A stretch of DNA of 64,000 nucleotides from Telopea speciosissima (lineage: Eukaryota; Streptophyta; Magnoliopsida; Proteales; Proteaceae): the NCBI RefSeq assembly GCF_018873765.1, contig NC_057917.1, forward strand, positions 59,454,464-59,518,463. Reading direction: 5' to 3'. The translations under genes were made by a program, and so were the position numbers. Position 1 is the first letter of the stretch. The number at the start of each line of letters is the position of its first letter. The notes beneath the pieces were generated by a model, which saw only the letters and a program-made list of their open reading frames with translations, was not told the origin of the DNA and searched no databases. This document shows positions 9,760-20,680 of the stretch, one piece after another.

Positions 9760-12527
9760 GATTTGAAAAAGATGAGTTGCAGATTTTTTTTCTAGGTAAG
9801 GGCATTTTTATCATTTGACATAATCAAGGGTAGATTGGTCTAATCATGTTAAAAAAATGTCAGACGTTATGTTAGGACTAGAGTGATACATAGTTTGAAA
9901 ATAAAGAACAGGGATAGAACCACTGACCTTGTTTCGCATCCGTATGCACAAGATGATGAACACTAAATATCTCCCTCTATTTTCAGAATGAACTCCTCAT
10001 CAGAGATTGAGAATAATTATTTGTGATGGGTAGAGAGGGGACCTAGCTCTCTTTATATAGTAATTCGTAGAGGGTCTCTCTCATCATAGTCTTAGTAAAA
10101 ATCTATCTGCCCACTCCAAACCCAGTCCATATAGGAATCTTAAAACCACTAAATGACCCTCTTTATTAGACTACAATTAGAATTAGCTTGACTTAATTAA
10201 ATAAGGAGATTGTAATTTTAAAATCCTTACACGTTAGGAATTGATTGTAGGCACATGACATAAGAATCAAAGAGCAGATGAAACTCAATAAAAATGGCGG
10301 ATTTTATTCCTTTTTAATTATGAATTTTCTTTATAGTTATCTTTGAAGAGGATGATGATCTGTTAGTTGGAACTGTTGGTGAAGGAAGAAGAGGCGTTAG
10401 AGGCAAGCAGGAGTGAAATTAATTCCATAAATTAATTATAACTCAATTTTATAGCACATTTTCTGGACACGTGTAGTTAGCTCGTTCAGATAATACCGCA
10501 TAGAGAGAGAGAGCAGAGACGTGTTGTTAGGTTACTCACGAGAAGTCAAACAGATGGGGAAGGATTGGGTTAATAAAAGGGTTTTAAAACACGGAATCGG
10601 AGACGGAATTGATCATTGGCAATTCTGATCTGGATCGGATCAAAATCAGCTGAAATTAGTGATAAAAAACCTTAAAATTGGTCTTAAAATTCAAAAATAG
10701 GGAATTTCTAGGGTTTATGGGTGTAAATCGGTCATGTCGAATCAATAGAATTTGAGATCGATCATTGCCGATTCGCCAAGCTAATGGATCTATTATAGGA
10801 GACAACAATTAGATTAGCATTGTGTATTAGCGAGAGTAGGTGTCCACCAACTTCAAACCCTTCTTGCGCTCTCTGATATCCTGCAATTGTCACATACCCT
10901 CCTGGCCTGTCTCCTCATCCTCTTGGCTTCAAAACCTACAATACCAATGAACCGCTCCAGTATATATCATGAATTAATTACAAAATGGGACCGGCCTCCC
11001 TGGGTTCTAAGCAATAATAGTACCTTAAAAGATACAGATTGAAGCCAAGTTCAAGATCTACGGAACTCTTAATTTGCAGATTAAAGATTTTTCTGGAGGC
11101 ACAAACGATTATGCTTTGTGGTTCGTAATTAATGCCATTCATTGCAGGAATTAATTTAGAAGGTTAGGTTAAATCAGCCATTTTCAAGAGCCATCATCGC
11201 TCAATAGGGCAGGGCAGTTCATCTCACAACTTGCAGAGCACCGCCCCCATTGTTGCAGCTAATTATCAGAAAGAACGCTCCAGCGCCATCAAGATTCATC
11301 AGTGCTTGTTGCGTTTGTTTTTTAATAAGAACAAAAAAAACAAAGAGAGACGGTTGGGATCTTATTTTATTGATGAAGACTCATCAGTGCTGGTTTTTTC
11401 AATGGCGGAAGTTTGGAAAATCAAAGAGACAGAAGGAAGCCTATAATCAAACCGTATCACATGTATACGTATGACCTCGGTATACATGTCTGGGTCTCAC
11501 ACATAACTGCACCGGTCAAGGAACCGTAGACGATAATTGTCCATAACGTATTATACGTGTTTAATATAAGCCGCTTTATATCTTACCTCTCCTCCCCCCC
11601 CCTAAAAGTATTCTATGCAGCATCTTGCCCAGACTGCACGTGCAGTGCCAGACACAGTGAAACGTGAAAAAACCACCTCACCCCTGCATGTTGGAAAACA
11701 AATCAAATGTCACCAACATGGTGTCATGTTGTTTACATTGTTATGTCTTGTCATAGAACTATGTTGTAGTACAACCTACTAGATGACAATAATAGTTATT
11801 AATTTCACTTGAATTACCCCTTTTTTTTAAAGTAGAATACTTGAATTACCCTTTGTTGAAGTTTTGGATATGTCTTGCTCAACCTAGAGTTAATCTCTTG
11901 TTCATAAATATGGAAGCTGATTAAAGAGAATGCTCAGGCAGTTGAAAGAACTTAGTCGAAGGGTTTTTATTTTTTGGGTGTTGTCTATATAATCTGTTGA
12001 ATTATGTTTTAATTTAACCATTGTGAACATTTTAGGGTTTTCTGTAATTATGCAATAATGTGGGATGGTGTAGTACATGTCCTTTCCCAGACCCTAGAGT
12101 AGCGGGAGTCTCGTATCTCATGATGCATGACTTGGAATAATTTAACATATCTATGATGAAAGTCCGGTTTAACTGGTTGGATTGAGGTGTCTAATGCAAA
12201 TACATTGAGGCCTAAACTGAATGATGATATGGGTGGGTGGAGAGCTCTACTGCTACCTCATTCCACAACTGTTGTAACTTAAAAGGGACTCTGTGTGGCA
12301 ATTTCGGCTACATAAACAAGTCTTCCAATTAGTTTGGTGCATTCAACCCAAAAGGTTACAAGACCACTCATGGTTACTATGGCACGTTCGATACATTTCT
12401 CTTTTACTGGAAGAACAATGGAGAGTTTCATCTTGTTATTTTACCCAAAGTACATATGAGGCAGTGCTGATGCACTTTTTGGCTATGCCAGGGGATTGAG
12501 AACTTCAATTTGAATTTGGGGCAGATG
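9760..12527. other. Long gene-less stretch
   Basis: No convincing gene. At 9830-9895 a short segment (GAGTGATACATAGTTTGAAAA) resembles 54540-54565, which hints at a dispersed repeat. 10580-10790 is one of several stretches rich in ATCGGATC/GATCGAT words. Two short overlapping frames near 11231-11474 have no recognisable domain. 12290-12500 contains a short frame with no family match I can name; it may be the edge of an exon interrupted by the element at 12533. Confidence 0.4.
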
Positions 12528-12532
12528 GTCTC

Positions 12533-12627
12533 TGATAAGGATTAGCCATGTGTAATAACTATATTTGTGTTACTCGGTTATCCCTTCTCTCTAATATGTA
12601 TATATATGTGGTTAAACTCAATTAATA
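12533..12627 (+). repeat. Partial LTR copy (left, inverted)
   Basis: About 95 bases match the complement of 13144-13016. The match stops after AATTAATA at 12627, where the sequence switches to gag-derived DNA. It lacks the last 23 or so bases of the LTR. Confidence 0.8.
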
Positions 12628-12634
12628 GGCCAGA

Positions 12635-12960
12635 GATCGAGAATCCATAAGAGGATTCAGCCGTCGGACGAGGGTAACTTCCGTCAACAAAGCCAAGGAG
12701 ATCATAGCCTTTGAGAAGGGGCACAAATTTGTAGAAGATAACTTCAGAGGAAGATGCGGAGAGGCATTGAGAGTTACTAGAGAGGAAACATCACAGGCGG
12801 AGTTCGCCATGAAAGGAGGAGATGCCGCCACGAAAGAGCAGGAAATCAAGAAACAAGAATCTGAGAGAAGAAACAAGAAAGGCGGAAGAAAAGAGAACCA
12901 ACAAGTGCGAAACCCAAAGAAAAAGAACCAAGAAACAAAATAGACTCGTCAGAGCACTGA
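12635..12960 (-). pseudogene. copia gag N-terminal fragment
   Basis: On the minus strand, after a primer-binding-like site (TGGTATCGG, complement of 12969-12977) and a short leader, an ATG at 12816 opens MANSACDVSSLVTLNASPHL, then PLKLSSTN. This is the conserved start of copia gag (LxLNxSxxLPLKLxxTN). The frame then shifts and continues in another frame as PLLKGYDLLGFVDGSYPRPT, the next conserved gag block. About 20 bases at the junction are lost. The rest of gag and all of pol are absent. Confidence 0.7.
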
Positions 12961-12977
12961 AGGAAAGACCGATACCA

Positions 12978-13016
12978 TGTTATGAAATGAATCACACTTT
13001 ATTAATTGAGTTTAAC

Positions 13017-13087
<71 letters not shown>

Positions 13088-13144
13088 GGGAGGGAATAAC
13101 TGAGTAACACAAATACAGTTATTACACGTGGCTAATCCTTATCA
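12978..13144 (-). repeat. Complete short LTR (right)
   Basis: On the minus strand it starts TGATAAGG and ends CATAACA, directly followed by the primer-binding-like TGGTATCGG. At 167 bases it is very short, and about 63 of these are an expanded TA microsatellite. Confidence 0.78.
13020..13083. repeat. (TA)n microsatellite
   Basis: An uninterrupted TA run inside the right LTR. The left LTR has only about 10 bases of imperfect TA at the same place, so the expansion followed the formation of the element. Confidence 0.95.
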
Positions 13145-13149
13145 GTTTC

Positions 13150-13559
13150 CTTATCGGGCCACTGCTGCTTGCAACTGTTATGACCGGATTTGTAGGGCCA
13201 CATATGAGCTTGGGCATTGTGACCTTAAAAAGGCAGGACAAGTCAAGGTAATAACTGTTTGGGGATGACTCGAACTATGGCATCTTTTGTACGTGGCCCT
13301 CAAGTTGATAGCTTAATTATATAGTTGTCATTCTGCGCATCTTACAACTATATATATTTACCCAATTGCTTTATAAAATCAACCTTTTTCATCAATCTCT
13401 TATCTCTCCAAACAAGCTATTAATTTTATCCAAAAAAAAAAACAAGCTATTAATAAAGAATTATCACAAGCTATTAATAAATAAAAAAAAAAGAAGAAAT
13501 GAAAAAGGGAAACAGCACAAACACTTGACAGATTAGTAAGTGACAAAACTTCATGGTTT
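13150..13559. other. Stretch without assigned gene
   Basis: A short frame at 13150-13270 (containing ICRATYELGHCDL) ends near a possible splice donor, AAG|GTAATA. I cannot name a family. The rest is A-rich. Confidence 0.3.
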
Positions 13560-14040
13560 TTGAACATGATAAAGGGGAAAATTAAGAATAAGATGCACGT
13601 AATAGAGTTCAAAGAACTAACATAATATATTCCGTCACATTTGCTTCATGAAACACATGATACTTCCAAGTACCAAAGAGGTAGACAAGTGTTAAAAGAA
13701 AGTTGGCCAAAAGAGCTATAGACATGTTAAAAGATTAACTGTAAGAGAAAAGAAAGAAAGTCATCAGAATTCTCCACCATCAACGCATTGTTACTATGGA
13801 TGAACCACCAAAGAAATCTTGATTGTACAAATTCCAAGTCAAAGAAAACTCTTCCAACACTTGGTTTCGATAGCTAGCAAAGCAACCGGAGCACAATGAA
13901 ATTTTTGAGAAGAAATAGGCACAACTTACAATAGGAAATGGAGGAGACAATCACTTAATTAGTACTACCAGTAATTTGCATCCTCCACAGCTCCCAAAAG
14001 GACACTCTGAACCAAACATCTTACATTGTCGGCGCAATCT
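13560..14040 (-). repeat. Duplicated 3' flank of the F-box gene
   Basis: Shares several blocks with 7230-7500, among them GATACTTCCAAGT and TTGGCCAAAAGAGCTA, in the same order and orientation. It shows that the F-box gene was duplicated together with at least 300 bases downstream. Confidence 0.7.
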
Positions 14041-15240
14041 AATCTGAAGGTGGAGAGCAGCGGGGACGAGCAGAGAAGAATAGGATCCTGTAGCTACTAG
14101 CTAGTATCTTTCTTTGACTTGTCACAGGCAATAACAATAAGAGGAGACACAAGGATTGGACAAAAACTTTTTTTTGCTTGGGAAGTGAATTGGAATTTTT
14201 GCAGACACCTGAGCACGCATCAATTCATTCTTCTCTAATCAATAGACCAGAAGATGACTACGATTCGAGCTGAGTTAATCCTGGAGTCAGTTAGGATGTA
14301 CAAGAGCATGTGATTGCTTAGCATACCCACGAGTTTAAATTTATAATTTTTATCAGGCCATGTGAACATATCGGTACAACTCGATGATGCATGCCCTTAG
14401 ATTTGTTAATCTCTATGAACCATAAATATACGAATGACAAATGATTGAAAATCATGTTGATGCATGGCCAGGTAACCATTGATAACAACAGTTAGGCTCA
14501 ATTTATGAATATAATCGGGCAACTCTATAGAAGGAGGGAACTCGATCTATAGTGCAAAACTTGTCATCATCGAGATTGAACACACTGATGATTGGCTGCT
14601 GCTGCTGCTGCTGCTGGTTCGAAGAGGTGGTGGTGGGGTTGTCGATAATCCAATAGAGTGCCCCCATTCATGAATATCATCTCGCTGTCTGCAACTCGGA
14701 TAGAATGTGCGGGGTAAGCGATTGGCATCACTCTCCATGAACTTTCATCACCTAATGTAATAATCTCACCCTCCCACCACATCATAATCATCCCATTCAT
14801 CATCAGAGTAATCTATTTCTAGCTAGATACATTATAATCACCTTGTACTTTTCTGTGGAATCCATACCAAGACCAATTCTACCATAGTCATAGATCCCAC
14901 CTCTTATAGGTGGCAACATCACACTCTTTTGTGACTGGGTTGCAAATACATATGCGTTGATCTGTATATTCGTCTTTAGTAACCATGCAGAGCAAACCAT
15001 GGCAAGACCCAACAATGTCGAATTCCAATTCTAAATTCATTTCTCGCTGCCTATACTTCCAGGTATACTTTTCCTCCGACATCATTTCCCTTGCTTTCCA
15101 CATATATTTTCATCTTTTATCTCTGTAGTAGTCGTCCAACAAAATTAACTTATTTGCATGAAAAGGTTCCCAAAGAATTAGGCGATGTGGTCGATGCTTT
15201 CATCTTTCAAGCCGCAATGCAACGAATGATGTGTCTCTTT
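14041..15240 (-). pseudogene. Truncated F-box/FBA paralogue lacking the F-box
   Basis: Collinear with 7561-8725 of the intact F-box gene, but with many indels and stops that break it into short frames. Recognisable blocks are SCHGLLCMV (near 15000), CNPVTKEC (near 14935), IGLGMDSTEKYKVI (near 14850) and GEIITLGD (near 14760). Homology ends near 15240, the point matching codon 41 or so of the intact gene, so the SKP1-binding F-box was never copied or has been deleted. A CAG/CTG run (14596-14616) has expanded where the intact gene has only two Gln codons. The poly-Asp tract is reduced to a short ATC/TCA-rich run. It is clearly non-coding now. Confidence 0.83.
14596..14616 (-). repeat. (CTG)7 microsatellite
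   Basis: Perfect CTG/CAG run within the F-box pseudogene. It lies at the position of a two-Gln stretch in the intact paralogue. Confidence 0.85.
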
Positions 15241-15753
15241 CCATTTGATACAGTTTAGTCTGAATTAATCTTAGCCTGAAATTGAACCTAGAAATTAAGG
15301 AAAGGGGGGGAAAGATCAATTCAATTGGTGCCCAACAAATCCAAAGATGAGAAAATATATAATCAAATAAAAATAAATAAATTAAAATCTTCTTCTAAAA
15401 TTCAAAGAGGATTTTATGAGATGAAGAAACACTGTCTTGGGGTTGATGAGATGAAGGGATGAATTGAGAGAGAGAGAGAGAGAGAGGCACTTACCTAACA
15501 CCTATGCAATTCGCGATTCATACTATGCCCAACAACGAATCTGCCGATTGGAACTGGTTAATAAAACTCCATCTCTTTGCAAGATATAGGGTTTAAGCAT
15601 TAAAAAATTCCTATTTTACCCTCTTGATCCTATTGTACGAGCAATTATAGCCGCCAGGATTGAGAATGGAGATTAGGTCGGTGGAGTTTTATCCTTTTAT
15701 GTCAATATTATGTACGGAAATTTCTATTTTGCCCTCTTATTGCAATTGAGCCA
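15241..15753. other. Stretch without gene
   Basis: AT-rich with a GA run at 15468-15486. No coding or RNA signal is seen. Confidence 0.5.
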
Positions 15754-15762
15754 TTTTTTTTT

Positions 15763-15830
15763 GGAACAAATTACATGCACCCCCAGTATTTTGAAACAAT
15801 ATCAAATCATCCGAAATAGTTTCACTTTTA
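15763..15830 (+). repeat. Left terminal inverted repeat
   Basis: Pairs with the complement of 19910-19977. The best-matching part is the first 45 bases or so; similarity fades after ATCAAA. Confidence 0.72.
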
Positions 15831-16399
15831 ACATGCACCCACCTGGAATTTGGACGACTTTCAAATAAACCTCTATCGCACGTCAAGTGTAAAATGTTAA
15901 TTGTAGTTAAACATTTCTAAAACCCTATTTTATAGTTTAGTAATTGACATTAACTCTTTTACCCTTATGAGAGATAACCATAGCCCAAACCCTTCTCTCC
16001 CAAAACCAACTTTCCATTGTCCCCTTCATCCACCTATCTCTTTCTTCTCCGGCGATCTGAGCACAGTCACTGCAACTCATGTTTTTCTATTACCATTTCG
16101 TTTATCTGGGTTTTGAAGTACAAAGAAGCTGAGCACAGTCATGGCAGATGTCACCAATGTTCGCACAATTTCCTCCCCATCTCCTTCTCCACTCGGGTTT
16201 CCTCTTCTTCTATTTTTTTCGCTCCAAGCACCAAACCATCAGATCACCTCATTTCACACCTAACAGAGGAGAGGCTTGATTAGAAACCAGACACAAGCTC
16301 CAAGCACCAAACCACCAAGAAAAAAACGATAAGGTGAATTGTGACTGGGAATGTCATTTTTAACACTAATTCATTTCACAGATATATCCTAATTTCATT

Positions 16400-16623
16400 C
16401 CAAGTTTCCAGTGTCTGGTCTCCGATTCTTTGCTCCAGATAATTGCCAATGACATGTATAATTCCCATTGGCTAATGGCTCGAATCTCCCCATCCAGTGA
16501 TCTAGATTATCCCAACCAAACAAAAAATTGCAAAAAAAAAAAAAAAAACTCTCTCCCCTGTCACGCCAGAGAGACTTGGATGAGCACCTAACACAGCTTC
16601 TCTCTCCCTCGATTTCATGAATC
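16400..16623 (+). promoter_or_regulatory. Captured upstream region of the pTAC16-like gene (putative)
   Basis: Directly upstream of the captured ATG lies a sequence with CCCATTGGCTAATGG (CCAAT-type, near 16466) and GATTATCCC (I-box-like core on the other strand, near 16506), followed by a pyrimidine-rich leader. This organisation suggests that promoter and 5' untranslated region were captured along with the coding start. The assignment rests on position and short motifs only. Confidence 0.35.
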
Positions 16624-19600
16624 ATGGCTCCTACCTTCACCTCCAATTCATTTATTGTCACGCCCCCATCCCAACAAGGAATAAAATACAATACAAGGGG
16701 TGACTAGGACGACACGTGTCATCCTACTAATCTGCCAGGATCACTGACACAGTGTCCCAACGCACAGTCATAACCAATATTAAAACAATATAATATCAGA
16801 GTGCGGAAAGGGGAATATTATATTCCAAAAGATCAATAGTTTTGCGAAAGCGTATAAAATCAAATAGTTACAAAATAATCAAAGCTTAGATGATAAATAC
16901 TGCAATTAATCAATTTTTCATTACCATCTAATAATTATCAATAAGGGTATAACAGTAAATGTTTATACATGGGCCTACGCCCTAAAATAAACAAAAGGGG
17001 AACAAGTCCCTAGAATCCTCACGGCTCGTAGGCACAATCGTCACAAGGACACCCGTTGCCATATTCCTCTAACACAGCTTCCGGCTCCTCCGTACCTGCA
17101 TCATAATCTAAAAATTGTGTACACGAGGGGGTTAGCTCCACTGAGCCAGTGAGGGGATGGGGATGCACAAACACACAATTCACATAGTCCAATGATGCAT
17201 GCATATGTTAAATAAAATTTCCACCTAACATCACAACTAAGTCAGAGGTATATGCTACTGTGATAACTCGGGAGACACTGTGGGTCACTTAACTTATCGC
17301 CACAATGAAACCTCAATTGTCACCTGGGACCTACGCCGATTGAAGCCTCCAAGACCACTCAGTGGCAGACCCCTGATAACCAATACTACCATGACTGGCC
17401 TCTCCCACCTCCACAGAATCCGGTGTACTGATTACCCAACACCTAAACCCCTGTTGGTAAGGGTCGTAGCATAAGGGTGTAAAATCCTAGCCGCAGATAT
17501 ACTACATGCAAGTCCTATCATCCCGAGAGGTAATCCTGGCGCATCAACTTTTCATCTGGTTTAGTGCCCGGTTACCAGCACGGCACGGTACATACAGTTC
17601 AATATGACATTCAACATAATTACTTCATAAATGTATATAGTATCCGGGGTTCCAGCACCGGCACCCACCGACACCGAGACCCATCAAAGTAAAGCATCTC
17701 CAATTAACATCATAACATTCATATATAAAAGTATGCAATATGCGCAAGCATGCTTAATAATTTATAATGATGACATAATATACAATGCAATAATAATATC
17801 AAGCCCAAACAACCAAACCCACTCACTTTATGTGTTATGTCACGTAGTTATGAGTTGTCGCCGCGGTTAAGTAGCACGTTGCAAGAATGGAAGATTTATC
17901 CTAATGAAAGAGTGAGAATAGGGTTAATTATGTCAAAGGGGAGGGTTCCCAAAAGGTCCCCCCACAAATTACCTAAGGTGTAGATTTTAAAGGTAGGGTG
18001 GTTTTATGCCCAAACCTAAAACCATATGTAAAACCACCCTTAACAGGGGCTTAGGAAAGGTTCTACTAGGTGCGGTTTTACGTGTGGTTTTACCTCAGAT
18101 GTGAAACCGCAGGTAAAACCGACTTCAACAGAGAGCTTCTTAAGAGATGGTCTCAGGGTGGTTGCAGGGGCGGTTTCTCGTAGGTCTTGAAACCGCAGGT
18201 AAAACCGCGTATCTCCAAACCCCAAAATCAAAGGATTCTTCACCAAAGGTTCCATTTCCAAGTAGATTGGAGGAAAGGAATCACCAAGAGGGCTTTCTCC
18301 TTGGCACATTAGGGTCCTAAGACCCTATTAGGCCTATGCAACCCATGGATTCAATAAAAGAAAGCAAGGAGAATTTCATTTAGGGCATAATAGGGTAGAA
18401 ACCCTATGTCTATCGATGGGGATGGGATTGGGAGCTTTGAGGTTAGCCAATGGAGTCAAATAGCTCCACAAAATCAAAGCCATGAGTTCCCATCGATTTT
18501 TGGGTTCCAAAGTAAACCTTAGATCGATTCTCTCCCATCTCCCAACCCCAAAATCAAAATAAAAGAAGGGAGAGGGTCATAATGGCTTACCTACCTCAAG
18601 GAAGTGATACTCCACTTTGAGGCTCCAAGAAGCAAGATCCTCAAGCCCCCTTTCAAGCTCCTTCACACCTCTTCTCCTTTCTCCCCTTCCTCTTTCTCTC
18701 CTCTACGTTTTAGGCTTGGTGGAGAAGTAATGAGGGATGAGTGCTCTCTCCCCCTTTAGACTTATTTGTAAAAATGGGCCTTGGATCTTTTAAGTTAAAT
18801 GGGTCAAGAGGTAATGGGTCAACCCATGGTCTTATTTAGGGTAAAGGAATGGGTTAACCCATCTTTGGGTCAAATAGAATCAAATGGGCCCTCAAGTTAA
18901 ATGGGCCTGCCCACAGGTTTCAAATAGAAAAGAACCCACTTGGGGATGGATCCATCCACCATGGGATTATAAGCCCATCACACGCTCCCTTAAATAAGTG
19001 GGACCCACAAATGGAATATTCCCTACACCATTAAAATAGCTCGGACGGTTCAAACTTTGACCCGCACTTCGAGAACATTGAAGGAAAGGGTAAATAAATA
19101 AAATTAAGGGCTAAAACTTACCTCTTAGCCGTCATGGTGTGTCACCCATGACCCCGAATAGTTTTCTCCACAGGCAAACTCGTATCATGGTCAATAATTT
19201 GTAGCTGGGTTTGACCATCATCAAGAATAGGCCACCAGCATACAAGACAGCGGTATCTACACGTCATGAGGGAGAAATAATAATTAATTATACTCCCGGG
19301 GTACGGGTATAACATTTATTCTCAGTACTACACCTCGTTCCAAGTCGAGGGTCGGTCTCAAGAACCCTAAATTCACTATACTTGCGGAGGCCCAAACAGG
19401 AGGAGAAGGAGGAGCCCCCAGTAGAAAGCTCGGAAACTTACTCCATCTTCTCAATCTGGAAAAGATCGCCGATGTCAAGTCTCTGGTGCCGGTGGTTACT
19501 CAGCCAACTACGGCTCTCTCTTTTGTTAACAGGGGATGAAAGGATCCTGGCACTGTCTACGTTGCAGGTGCGATAGGTCAAGCCGGTGTTCGTATCGCCC

Positions 19601-19755
19601 AAACCCTCCTTCGCCAAGGCTTCACTATTAGGGCCGGCGTGCCGGAGCTCGCTGCCGCCCAAGACTTCAGATCATATCTCCACAAGAATCAAGGCGGTTA
19701 AACGCAGTCCAATCCACATTCGAAGACGCAGAAATCATCGCCAAGGAGATAGGCA
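16624..19755 (+). pseudogene. pTAC16-like gene start, captured and split by a solo LTR
   Basis: The frame opens at ATG 16624 (MAPTFTSNSF) and is interrupted after 16655 by the solo LTR. It resumes in frame at 19320 past the target duplication. The resumed part has a transit-peptide-like Ser/Thr/Arg-rich start and later a Rossmann nucleotide-binding motif, VYVAGAIGQAGVRIAQTLL (about 19558-19614), then GFTIRAGVPEL. After a lesion, RLNAVQSTFEDAE follows in another frame. This block order recalls plastid transcriptionally active chromosome protein 16, a chloroplast NAD(P)-binding protein. Lesions are TGA at 19537-19539, a deletion near 19680 and TAA at 19699-19701. Only about the first third of such a gene is present. 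The family name is recalled, not searched; another atypical short-chain reductase cannot be excluded. Confidence 0.6.
16656..19314. repeat. Long solo LTR (2.66 kb)
   Basis: Begins TGTCACGCCCCC and ends GGTATAACA, flanked by the exact target duplication TTTAT (16651-16655 and 19315-19319). No second copy of the ends, primer site or gag-pol is present, so it is a solo LTR left by recombination. The length and the TGTCACGCCCC start recall large Ty3/gypsy LTRs. The interior is unusually rich in AAACCGCAGGTAAAACCG-like words near 18080-18210. Strand is not assigned because no internal domain remains. Confidence 0.8.
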
Positions 19756-19909
19756 ACCAACAAAGCCCTAAATCGATTTAGGGATTTTTGGTTTGGAGGA
19801 GAAGATGTAAAAAGGGTAAAATGGTAATTGAATTAAGTTACTGATGGAATAGGGGTAAAATAGTCTTTTTACTTACAAAACTAACACCGTGAACGATTAG
19901 GAGGTTTTT

Positions 19910-19977
19910 TGAAATAATGAAACTAGGGGGTGGTTTGATATTGTTTCAAAATATTGGGGGTTACATGTAATTTGCTC
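19910..19977 (-). repeat. Right terminal inverted repeat
   Basis: Complement of the left repeat at 15763-15830; ends TTTGCTC against a T run. Confidence 0.72.
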
Positions 19978-19986
19978 TTTTTTTTT

Positions 19987-20488
19987 TTTTTTGGGAGGGG
20001 AGGGGATATAGGCACACCTCCTCAACTATGGCCCGTTTTCATTTACACTTCTCATTTTCAAAATCTTCTGAGTTAGTCCACCGAGTTAACTGACCATTAC
20101 TTAACTAACAAAAAACTTAAAGTTACTAAAATACCCTCCATACCTTAATACATTACAAAAAATTAAAGCAAAGTACCCTCAGTCCTCCCACCGTTCATCT
20201 CCGGTTGCCGTCTCCTCAAACCTCCACAGTTGCATTTTCGGTCGCCATTGCTACTCCGCTGTCTCACTTGTCTGTCATGCCACTGAAGTTCGATGGTTCT
20301 CTTTGTTCAAGTGAGAACCCAAAAATAACAAACAATGACTGAATCAATGGGAACCCATAAGTACGGAAGCAATGCAAGAGAAGCCATAGCTCTCAGTTTG
20401 GACAGCACGTATTACCAACAAAATCCAGAACCTGAGACCAATAGACAACACTTTCTCCAACAACCATTTAGGCATCAACAGCAGTGGA
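19987..20488. other. Stretch without assigned gene
   Basis: Starts with a G-rich stretch and GATATAGGCACACCTCCTC, which resembles another transposon end, but no partner was found. 20160-20330 is C-rich (TCCGGTTGCCGTCTCC) and could be a further captured fragment. A short frame at 20335-20556 has no recognisable domain. Confidence 0.35.
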
Positions 20489-20680
20489 TTCTCACGTTAA
20501 TCTTTTTGTTATTATTTCATCTGTCCTATCTTGATTCGGGCTCATGTGGATTATGACATCTTCCACACTGCCATTGGTATGGCATGAGAGATTCCTTTCA
20601 CGTTGGCATCGTGAAAAAACCCTTTACCATAAAATAATTACCTCGTGAGATTTTATGGTAGAGATTCACTCCTTCCAAAT
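20489..20680. repeat. Dispersed repeat, copy A (192 bp)
   Basis: Highly similar to 35938-36130 in the same orientation. Shared blocks include CTTGATTCGGGCTCATGTGG and ATAATTACCTCGTGAGATTT. The 3' half holds a short hairpin (CCATAAAAT ... ATTTTATGG). No coding potential; family unknown. Confidence 0.8.

Larger units (their letters stand above)
12533..13144. mobile_element. Palindromic copia derivative: inverted LTRs around a gag fragment
   Basis: The unit begins TGATAAGGATTAGCC at 12533 and ends with its reverse complement at 13144. It is bracketed by GTCTC (12528-12532) and GTTTC (13145-13149), a 5-base target duplication differing by one transition. Its two LTR copies are inverted rather than direct: a partial one (12533-12627, plus) and a complete one (12978-13144, minus). 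Between them lies a minus-strand gag start. The single target duplication suggests that it entered the genome as one rearranged molecule. Confidence 0.75.
15763..19977. mobile_element. Mutator-like element carrying gene fragments (Pack-MULE type)
   Basis: The ends are inverted repeats. The left one reads GGAACAAATTACATGCACCC from 15763, and the right one on the opposite strand reads GAGCAAATTACATGTAACCC from 19977. Similarity continues through TATTTTGAAACAATATCAAA. Nine T residues lie directly outside both ends (15754-15762 and 19978-19986), which fits the 9-base target duplication of Mutator elements, although a T run is weak evidence. No transposase is seen. The cargo is the upstream region and first coding part of a pTAC16-like gene. 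A solo LTR (16656-19314) later landed inside. Without the LTR the element is about 1.55 kb. Confidence 0.68.

Noticed and set aside
13020-13083. Long TA run as a replication origin or cruciform site
   Set aside because: It is a simple microsatellite expansion within an LTR; nothing else supports an origin.
16656-19314. 2.66-kb segment as a complete non-autonomous retroelement with two LTRs
   Set aside because: Its end sequences occur once each; no internal second LTR start (TGTCACGCC) or primer site was found, so a solo LTR explains it better.
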